Assembly (NCBI GenBank): GCA_947624335.1
Contig: CANQJX010000115.1
Coordinates: forward strand, 1-6,008
Direction: 5' to 3'
DNA: 6,008 nucleotides
Source of the DNA: an uncultured Marvinbryantia sp.
GTDB taxonomy: Bacteria; Bacillota; Clostridia; Lachnospirales; Lachnospiraceae
Below, piece after piece: positions 1-5,309 of this stretch (its first letter is position 1; the number at the start of each line of letters is the position of its first letter). The translations under genes and the position numbers were made by a program. Below the pieces are notes generated by a model, which searched no databases, was not told the DNA's origin, and was given only the letters and a program-made list of their open reading frames with translations.

Positions 1-46
1 GTGTCTGCACTTTCTGCCGAGGAGCAATTGAATCAACTTATTGGAA

Positions 47-676
47 ATGAAACAGTTAAAGAAAGCGAGTATTGTATCGCTGTTTTTGCTGTGTCTTCTG
101 CTGATTCCGGCGGCGACTGCGCAGGCAGGGTTCCGCAAGGACGCGCAAACGGGAAAGTACCGTTATTATACCAGTTCCAACGGCAAAAAGTACGTTGCGG
201 GAAAGTTTAAAAACATTAAGTCCAACGGGAAAACGTATACATATTATTTTGACGGCAGCGGCTATATGGTGACAGGCTGGAAACAGATCAAGGCGGGCGA
301 TGGGAAAACCTACTGGTACTATTTTGACCGCAACGGCCGGATGTTTAAAAACCGTACAAAGAACGGGCATTATCTGAAAAAGAACGGGCGCATGCTGACT
401 TGCGGCACGCACAACGGCATATATTACGGCGCGGACGGCAGCGCGGTTCCCGGTTATCAGAAAAAAGCAAAACCCGGTTTTAAAAAGACCAAAAAGGGAA
501 TCAAATATATGCAGGCGGACGGCACTTATGCGCAGAAAAAGTGGGTGTGCGTCAGGGAAAAGAACGGCAGATCGTACTGGTATTATTTCTACAGCACAGG
601 CTATATGGCAAAGAACAAATGGATCGGCTCCCGTCATGTAGGGAAAAACGGAAGACTGGATAAAAGAAAAAGATGA
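47..676 (+). CDS. Secreted cell-wall-binding repeat protein, small and basic
   Basis: This 209-residue protein is probably exported and held at the cell surface by non-covalent wall binding. Residues 1-27 form a clear signal peptide: a lysine-rich start (MKQLKK), a hydrophobic core (about 9-21) and a likely cleavage site after AQA. The rest is lysine-rich and built from imperfect aromatic/glycine repeats of the choline-binding or glucan-binding type, for example YYFDGSGYMVTGW (66-78), YWYYFDRNGRM (89-99) and YWYYFYSTGYM (177-187), with degenerate copies between. No enzymatic domain is visible, so it is either a binding-only protein or an accessory to a wall enzyme encoded elsewhere. The frame is closed upstream by a TGA at 29-31. 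I chose ATG 47 because it gives a clean signal peptide; TTG 41 is possible. The nearest purine-rich stretch (GAGGAG, 19-24) is too far for an ideal ribosome binding site, so the start is less certain than the frame. It converges on the flippase gene. Its ligand is unknown. Confidence 0.8.
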   Translation: MKQLKKASIVSLFLLCLLLIPAATAQAGFRKDAQTGKYRYYTSSNGKKYVAGKFKNIKSNGKTYTYYFDGSGYMVTGWKQIKAGDGKTYWYYFDRNGRMFKNRTKNGHYLKKNGRMLTCGTHNGIYYGADGSAVPGYQKKAKPGFKKTKKGIKYMQADGTYAQKKWVCVREKNGRSYWYYFYSTGYMAKNKWIGSRHVGKNGRLDKRKR

Positions 677-689
677 GACGGAAAAGCAG

Positions 690-722
690 GGCGTCCGGAT
701 TTAATTCCGGATGCCTTTTTTT
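690..722 (+). terminator. Rho-independent terminator after the wall-binding gene
   Basis: A 10-bp stem (left arm GGCGTCCGGA at 690-699, right arm TCCGGATGCC at 706-715, with one G-U pair) encloses a 6-nt loop, TTTAAT, and is followed directly by seven T's (716-722). It starts 13 bases after the stop codon of the wall-binding gene. The right arm and T-run also encode the last residues of the convergent flippase, whose TAA stop falls in the loop (701-703). On the minus strand the hairpin lacks an immediate T-run, so it should work best in the + direction. Confidence 0.9.
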
Positions 723-2020
723 ATGCCGCGCATGGACAGGACAAATACAACCGCCTGATTGACCAGCATTCCCATAAAATAGCCGCTGATGCCAAACCTG
801 GGAATGGCGAACAGGATAAAGGCGATGCGGATGGCGACGCCCGCCAGATTGTCGAGAAATACTTCGGTGGTCCGTCCGAGACCGTTTAAGATGGAAAAAA
901 GCGCGGGGTTCAGATAAAGCAGCGGACAGATCCATGCGAGGGCGCGGATAAAGGAACCGGCAAGCGCATTGTGAAACAATACATTTCCAAGTACGCGTCC
1001 CAGCGAAAAACAAACACAAAAACAGAGCAGGCCGAGCGCAAGGCAGGCGGTTAAAAGCCTGCGAAGCGCGGAAGATATTACATGGAGCCGGCGGGTCGCC
1101 TGCGCTTCGGAAATTACGGGAAGCAGCATGGTACACAAAGAAGAGGTCAGCGCGCTCGGAAACATAATCAGCGGCAGCGCCATACCGGTGAGGACTCCGT
1201 AGGTGCTTAAAGTGGCGGAAGGGGGTAGCCCATAAAGACGGAGCTGCAAAGGAATCAGCAGCGCTTCGATGCTCTGCAGGACATTGACCAACACCCGGTT
1301 GAGCGTAAGCGGCGTGGAGAGAATCAGAAGCTCCGCCGCGTAATACGAAGTGCGCCGCGCCGCCCTGGGGAGCGCCGGCTGAGAGGAAAAGTGGAAGGTA
1401 AGGGCGGTAGCGGAAAAAAGCGCGGCAAAAAATTCTTCCAGAATGATCCCGTAAACGGCGACGGCGGGCGTGACGGCAACGCCGCGTTCCGCGCAGATCC
1501 TGCAGATCAGCATGACGGAACCCAGACGCACAACATGCTCCAGAACCTCTGTCAGAGCCGGTATTTTTGCCTGCTTCAGCCCATAATAATAACCGTTGAT
1601 GCAGGCGTGTATGGAGCCGAAGGGAACGGCAAACGCAATCAGACGCAAAAGTTCGGAAGAACGGGGTTCTTTTACGAAACCGGCCGCGAGCGCGCGATGA
1701 AAGCGCATCAGCAAAAAAGAGACGCATAAGGATAACGCGACGGAGAACAACATTCCGATATGAAAAATTTTGCGCGCGCCGCCGGGATCCCTGGCGGCAG
1801 TTTTTGCGGAAACAAACCGCGAGATGGAGGTTTGGATACCGGATACCGTAATGGAAAACGAGAGCGCATAAAGGGGGAAAATCAACTGGTAAATTCCCAC
1901 GCCCTCCGCACCGATCGTCCGGGAAAGGAATATTCTATAAAAAAAACCGATAATGCGTCCGATAAAACCGGCGGCAGTTAAAAGGGCGGCGCCCTTTAGC
2001 ACGGTACGTTTCTGTATCAT
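701..2020 (-). CDS. MOP-superfamily polysaccharide/lipid-linked oligosaccharide flippase (SpoVB/MurJ-like)
   Basis: This 439-residue polytopic membrane protein resembles the MOP exporter superfamily (Polysacc_synt / SpoVB / MurJ type), which flips lipid-linked sugars across the cytoplasmic membrane. The N-terminus has the family pattern: MIQKRTVLKGAALLTAAGFI, then a GRIIGFFYRIFLSRTIGAEG segment and GIYQLIFPLY, the classic first helices with the R-x6-G-x-E-G-x-G-x-Y motif. Many hydrophobic segments follow, consistent with about 12 helices, and the C-terminal part has the conserved LNGLGRTTEVFLDN stretch. It is shorter than Bacillus SpoVB (roughly 500 residues), but lengths near 440 are common for oligosaccharide flippases in clostridia. 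The ATG at 2018-2020 is preceded on the minus strand by a G-rich ribosome binding site (GGGGGAA). It is transcribed divergently from iscR, and its stop lies inside the terminator of the convergent gene. A poor minus-strand -10 (TATATT, at 2048-2053) is the only promoter candidate I see. The substrate cannot be told from sequence, and no sporulation context supports calling it spoVB. Confidence 0.85.
   Translation of the reverse strand: MIQKRTVLKGAALLTAAGFIGRIIGFFYRIFLSRTIGAEGVGIYQLIFPLYALSFSITVSGIQTSISRFVSAKTAARDPGGARKIFHIGMLFSVALSLCVSFLLMRFHRALAAGFVKEPRSSELLRLIAFAVPFGSIHACINGYYYGLKQAKIPALTEVLEHVVRLGSVMLICRICAERGVAVTPAVAVYGIILEEFFAALFSATALTFHFSSQPALPRAARRTSYYAAELLILSTPLTLNRVLVNVLQSIEALLIPLQLRLYGLPPSATLSTYGVLTGMALPLIMFPSALTSSLCTMLLPVISEAQATRRLHVISSALRRLLTACLALGLLCFCVCFSLGRVLGNVLFHNALAGSFIRALAWICPLLYLNPALFSILNGLGRTTEVFLDNLAGVAIRIAFILFAIPRFGISGYFMGMLVNQAVVFVLSMRGIKKGIRN
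1981..1997. repeat. Short perfect inverted repeat in the 5' coding end of the flippase
   Basis: The arms AAAGGGC and GCCCTTT are exact reverse complements separated by GGC. In the flippase mRNA this would form a 7-bp hairpin with a 3-nt loop at about codons 8-14. It encodes the KGAAL stretch of the first helix, so it may simply reflect codon choice. No T-run follows on either strand, so it is not a terminator. Confidence 0.45.
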
Positions 2021-2067
2021 AGCGATTCCCCCAACCGTATTCTTTGCAATATATTCATCAGACGGGC

Positions 2068-2096
2068 TTGACAGAACCGGAAAGAGATGTTATATT
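2068..2096 (+). promoter_or_regulatory. Sigma-A-type promoter of the iscR-iscS-iscU-mnmA operon
   Basis: A consensus -35 box TTGACA (2068-2073) is followed by exactly 17 bases and a -10 box TATATT (2091-2096). TG at 2088-2089 adds an extended -10 element. Transcription would start at about 2102-2105, roughly 50 bases before the iscR start and right at the edge of the inverted repeat at 2106-2130. This arrangement suits repression by a protein bound just downstream of the -10. Confidence 0.88.
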
Positions 2097-2105
2097 TTTA
2101 CCGGG

Positions 2106-2130
2106 AAATCCGAGTAAAATAGTCGGATTT
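2106..2130. promoter_or_regulatory. Inverted-repeat operator, likely the IscR/Rrf2 autoregulatory site
   Basis: Two perfect 8-bp arms, AAATCCGA (2106-2113) and TCGGATTT (2123-2130), flank a 9-nt AT-rich centre (GTAAAATAG) that is itself partly symmetric. The site begins 10 bases after the -10 box and covers the expected transcription start, so a bound dimer would block initiation. Rrf2-family regulators bind extended, partly palindromic sites of about 25 bp with an A-rich centre, often upstream of their own gene. Assignment to this particular regulator is inference from position and architecture. Confidence 0.8.
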
Positions 2131-2156
2131 AAAATGAGAAGATTTGAGGTGGCGGC

Positions 2157-2615
2157 ATGAAACTTTCCACAAAAGGGAGATACGGGCTGCGCGCGCTGAT
2201 AGATCTCGCTTTGTATTCGCAGACGGAGGCAATTCCCATCAGCAGCGTGGCGGCGCGGCAGGGAATCTCTGAAAGCTATTTAGAACAGCTTTTTGGGAAA
2301 CTGCGCAAGGCTGGATTGATTACGAGCGCGCGGGGAGCGCAGGGCGGCTACCGCCTGGCGCGTCCGTCTTCCCAGATTTCCGTGGGCGATATTCTGCGCG
2401 CTCTGGAGGGGAATCTGGATGCGGTAGAATGTCCCGGCCTGAAGGACGAGTCGCAGTGCGAAGGCGCCGACGTATGCGTGACAAAATATGTCTGGCAGCG
2501 TATCAACGAGAGCATTACGGAAGCCGTGGACGACATCCGCCTGGACCAACTGGTGGAGGAAAGCAGAAAAGCGCGGGAAAAAAGCGGCGGTGCCGCAATC
2601 AAATGTGAGAATTGA
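2157..2615 (+). CDS. iscR: Rrf2-family Fe-S cluster-sensing regulator, IscR-like
   Basis: This 152-residue winged-helix regulator should bind DNA as a dimer and adjust Fe-S assembly to demand. The N-terminus (MKLSTKGRYGLRALIDLA) and the recognition region (ISESYLEQLFGKLRKAGLI, about 37-55) followed by a wing (RGAQGGYRLARP, 59-70) are classic Rrf2/IscR features. Cysteines at 92, 101 and 107 match the three [2Fe-2S] ligands of E. coli IscR (92, 98, 104). The fourth E. coli ligand, His107 in CLTH, corresponds here to Lys110 in CVTK, so the cluster must use another fourth ligand or the protein behaves differently. A fourth cysteine lies at 150, near the C-terminus. ATG 2157 has a good ribosome binding site (GAGGTGG, 2146-2152), a consensus promoter and a probable operator just upstream. 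The TGA stop overlaps the iscS ribosome binding site. A CymR-like role in cysteine metabolism is the main alternative, but the cysteines and neighbours favour IscR. Confidence 0.9.
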   Translation: MKLSTKGRYGLRALIDLALYSQTEAIPISSVAARQGISESYLEQLFGKLRKAGLITSARGAQGGYRLARPSSQISVGDILRALEGNLDAVECPGLKDESQCEGADVCVTKYVWQRINESITEAVDDIRLDQLVEESRKAREKSGGAAIKCEN

Positions 2616-2625
2616 GGTGGCTGGT

Positions 2626-3757
2626 ATGAAAAAAATGATTTATCTGGACAATGCGGCGACAACGAGAACGGCGCCGGAGGTAGTAGACGCGATGCTTCCG
2701 TATTTTTCGGAATTTTACGGAAATGCTTCGACGATCTATGAACTTGGCTCGCAGAGCAAAAAAGCAATGAGCGAGGCGCGAAGGACCATCGCGGACGCGC
2801 TGGGCGCTTCTGAAAATGAAATTTACTTTACGGCGGGAGGCTCCGAATCGGACAACTGGGCGCTAAAGGCGACAGCGGAAGCATACCGTCAGAAAGGCAA
2901 TCATATTATTACATCGAAGATCGAGCATCATGCCGTTTTGCATACCTGCGAGTATCTGGAAAAGAACGGGTTTGAAGTGACGTATGTGGATGTAGACGAT
3001 CCTGATTTCCGTGATGTATGCGAATAATGAGATCGGAACGATACAGCCGATCCGGGAGATTGGAGAGATCGCGCAGGAAAATGGGATTTTGTTCCATACG
3101 GACGCCGTGCAGGCGTTCGGGCAGCTTCCTATTCAGGTGGACGAGTGCCACATTGATATGTTAAGCGCCAGCGGGCATAAATTAAACGGCCCGAAGGGAA
3201 TTGGTTTTCTTTATGTGCGAAAGGGACTGAAGATACGTTCCTTTATCCATGGCGGGGCGCAGGAGCGCAAGCGCCGCGCGGGCACGGAGAATATACCCGG
3301 CATCGTGGGACTGGGCGCGGCGACAAAGCGCGCGCTGGAGACCATGCAGGAACGCACGGCGAAAGAAATTGAGCTGCGCGATTATCTGATCGACCGGGTT
3401 TTAAAAGAAATACCGTATACGCGTTTAAACGGCGACCGTACGGAACGCCTTCCCAACAACGCTAATTTCAGCTTTCAGTTTATTGAAGGCGAATCTTTGC
3501 TGATTATGCTGGATATGGAAGGAATCTGCGGCTCCAGCGGTTCCGCCTGCACGTCCGGCAGCCTGGATCCCTCGCATGTGCTGCTTGCAATCGGGCTGCC
3601 GCATGAGATCGCGCATGGCTCGCTGCGCCTTACGTTAAGCGAGGAGACGACAAAAGAGGATCTGGATTTTGTAATCGAAACCATTAAGAAAATTGTGGAA
3701 CGGCTGCGCAGCATGTCGCCGCTTTATGAAGATTTTGTAAAAAAGCAGGCAAGATAA
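2626..3757 (+). pseudogene. iscS: Cysteine desulfurase IscS/NifS, broken by an internal deletion and +1 frameshift
   Basis: An intact version would be a PLP enzyme that moves sulfur from L-cysteine to IscU and MnmA. ATG 2626 follows GAGGTGG (2614-2620). The first frame reads correctly through MIYLDNAATT, GGSESDNWALK and KIEHHAVLHTC to VDVD (2986-2997), then adds a few off-frame residues and stops at TAA 3025-3027. The other frame resumes with TILISVMYANNEIGTIQ (from 2996) and continues to the TAA at 3755-3757. It holds HTDAVQAFGQ, the PLP lysine in SASGHKLNGPKG (codon 3179-3181) and the catalytic cysteine in SSGSACTSG (codon 3548-3550). Family members normally have about 17 residues between VDVD and TILIS, and these are absent, so this is a deletion of about 53 nt rather than a single-base slip. 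The two parts total about 377 codons against roughly 395 for the family. No decay is seen elsewhere, which suggests a very recent mutation or a sequence/assembly error. As written, no active enzyme can be made in one chain. Confidence 0.88.
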
Positions 3758-3775
3758 CGGCGAATGTAAAATGAT

Positions 3776-3781
3776 AGGAGG
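3776..3781 (+). promoter_or_regulatory. Ribosome binding site of iscU
   Basis: AGGAGG lies 8 bases before the ATG at 3790, a perfect Shine-Dalgarno match at good spacing. It is the strongest in the operon and sits in the only real gap (32 bases, after iscS), so iscU translation should not depend on ribosomes reaching the end of iscS. The rest of the gap shows no terminator or promoter. Confidence 0.85.
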
Positions 3782-3789
3782 AACAAAAA

Positions 3790-4233
3790 ATGTACAGTGA
3801 AAAAGTAATGGATCATTTTCAGAACCCAAGGAATATGGGCGAGATTGAAAACGCCAGCGGCGTGGGAACCGTAGGAAACGCAAAATGCGGAGACATCATG
3901 CGGATGTATCTGGATATCGACGATCAGGGAATTATCCGCGACGTAAAATTTAAGACCTTTGGCTGCGGGGCCGCCGTGGCGACCAGCAGTATGGCGACCG
4001 AGCTGGTAAAGGGAAAAACCATTCACGAGGCGCTGCAGGTAACCAACAAAGCGGTGATGGAAGCGCTTGACGGACTTCCGCCCGTGAAAGTACACTGTTC
4101 TTTGCTGGCGGAGGAAGCGATTCACGCGGCGCTTTGGGATTACGCGCAGAAGCATGATATTAAGATCGAGGGCCTGCAAAAGCCGAAGTCCGATATCCAT
4201 GAGGGCGAAGAGGAAGAGGACGAAGAATATTAA
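3790..4233 (+). CDS. iscU: Fe-S cluster assembly scaffold IscU/NifU N-terminal type
   Basis: This 147-residue protein is the scaffold on which [2Fe-2S] clusters are built from sulfur delivered by the cysteine desulfurase. All expected ligands are present: Cys33 and Asp35 in GNAKCGD, Cys59 in FGCGAA and Cys103 in VHCSLLAEEAI. The LPPVK motif recognised by the HscA chaperone in proteobacteria is present at about 96-100. The N-terminus (MYSEKVMDHFQNPRNMG) is typical. It is a stand-alone scaffold with no C-terminal ferredoxin or Nfu domain. It differs from the core family by a hydrophilic tail after about residue 130 that ends in an acidic run, EGEEEEDEEY. Those codons are purine-rich and also appear to supply the mnmA ribosome binding site. 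The start follows a perfect AGGAGG, and its stop overlaps the mnmA start by one base. Confidence 0.95.
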   Translation: MYSEKVMDHFQNPRNMGEIENASGVGTVGNAKCGDIMRMYLDIDDQGIIRDVKFKTFGCGAAVATSSMATELVKGKTIHEALQVTNKAVMEALDGLPPVKVHCSLLAEEAIHAALWDYAQKHDIKIEGLQKPKSDIHEGEEEEDEEY

Positions 4234-5309
4234 TGCGTAAAAAGAAAGTAGTTGTGGGGATGTCGGGAGGTGTGGATTCTTCCGTGGCGGCGTGGCTTTT
4301 GAAAGAGCAGGGCTTCGACGTGATCGGGGTGACCATGCACATCTGGCAGGACAAGGACAACGACGCCGGACAGGAAAACGGGGGATGCTGCGGCTTAAGC
4401 GCCGTGGAAGACGCCAGACGCGTCGCGCAGATGCTGGACATCCCTTATTATGTGATGAACTTTAAAGCGCCGTTCCGGGAGAACGTCATCGATTATTTTG
4501 CGGAGGAATATCTGCATGGGCGGACGCCAAATCCCTGCATTGCCTGCAACCGCTATGTCAAATGGGAGTCCCTGCTCAAACGCAGCATGGAGATCGGCGC
4601 CGATTATATTGCGACCGGTCACTACGCGCGCATCCAAAAACTTCCAAATGGAAGATATTCGATCTGCCGGTCAGTAACGGACGCAAAGGATCAGACCTAC
4701 GCCCTTTATAATTTGACGCAGGAGCAGCTTTCGCATACGCTGATGCCTGTCGGCGGGTATACAAAAGAAGAAATCCGCGAAATCGCGGGCAGGATCGGGC
4801 TTGCGATAGCCGCGAAACCGGACAGCCAGGAAATCTGCTTTGTGCCGGATGGCGATTATGCCGCTTTTATTGAACGCTATACCGGGGAAAAACCGCTTCC
4901 CGGAAATTTTGTGACGGCGGACGGGAAAATTCTCGGCAGACATGCGGGAATCACCCATTACACAATCGGACAGCGCAGAGGACTGCGTCTCCCTATGGGC
5001 CGGCGCGTGTTTGTGACCGGCATCCGTCCGGAGACAAACGAGGTAGTGGTGGGGGAGAATGCGGAACTTTTTTCGGACAGGCTCCTGGCAGAAAATCTGA
5101 ATTTTATGTCGGTGCAGGGGATTACGGGAGATGTGCGCGTGACGGCCAAAATCCGCTACAATCATAAAGGCGCGCCCGCTACCATCCGCATGGCGGGAAA
5201 CGATCGGATCGCGTGTGTGTTTGACGAGCCGCAGCGCGCGGCGACGCCGGGGCAGGCGGTAGTTTTTTATGAAGGCGAAAATGTGCTGGGAGGAGGAACC
5301 ATTTTATGA
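4233..5309 (+). CDS. mnmA: tRNA-specific 2-thiouridylase MnmA
   Basis: This 358-residue enzyme activates U34 of tRNA Lys, Glu and Gln by adenylation and inserts sulfur from a cysteine desulfurase persulfide, giving s2U34. The PP-loop ATP-binding motif SGGVDSS is at 11-17. The two catalytic cysteines are Cys102 in PNPCIACN and Cys202 in SQEICFVPDGDY, matching the E. coli pair at 102 and 199. TGHYAR (128-133), KDQTYALY (152-159) and the C-terminal HYTIGQRRGL segment are also present. Length is normal and the frame is uninterrupted. The start ATG overlaps the iscU stop as TAATG, and the ribosome binding site is probably AGAGGA (4215-4220) inside the iscU acidic tail. Placement in a desulfurase operon suits direct sulfur delivery, as with the YrvO-MnmA pair of Bacillus. 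If the iscS lesion is real, this enzyme would need another sulfur donor. Confidence 0.97.
   Translation: MRKKKVVVGMSGGVDSSVAAWLLKEQGFDVIGVTMHIWQDKDNDAGQENGGCCGLSAVEDARRVAQMLDIPYYVMNFKAPFRENVIDYFAEEYLHGRTPNPCIACNRYVKWESLLKRSMEIGADYIATGHYARIQKLPNGRYSICRSVTDAKDQTYALYNLTQEQLSHTLMPVGGYTKEEIREIAGRIGLAIAAKPDSQEICFVPDGDYAAFIERYTGEKPLPGNFVTADGKILGRHAGITHYTIGQRRGLRLPMGRRVFVTGIRPETNEVVVGENAELFSDRLLAENLNFMSVQGITGDVRVTAKIRYNHKGAPATIRMAGNDRIACVFDEPQRAATPGQAVVFYEGENVLGGGTIL

Noticed and set aside
1..210. Open frame from the window edge beginning with GTG
   Set aside because: It overlaps the signal peptide and first repeats of the wall-binding gene in another frame and shows no recognisable domain.
552..1727. 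Long minus-strand frame of 391 codons
   Set aside because: It lies in an alternative frame of the flippase gene; the product is Arg/Ser/Cys/His-rich with no domain, as expected of a shadow in GC-rich coding DNA.
1981..1997. Inverted repeat near the flippase start as a terminator or attenuator
   Set aside because: There is no T-run on either strand, and it falls within conserved N-terminal codons, so it is listed only as a repeat.
2348..2767. Minus-strand frame across the iscR-iscS junction
   Set aside because: It is opposite two well recognised genes and gives a low-complexity Ser/Pro/Arg-rich product with no start context.
2985..3027. Programmed +1 frameshift in iscS instead of damage
   Set aside because: A frameshift alone would still leave out the roughly 17-residue linker, and no slippery sequence or stimulatory structure is apparent; this family is not known for recoding.
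4671..5165. Minus-strand frame of 164 codons inside mnmA
   Set aside because: mnmA is unambiguous on the other strand; the antisense product resembles nothing known and has no ribosome binding site I can recognise.
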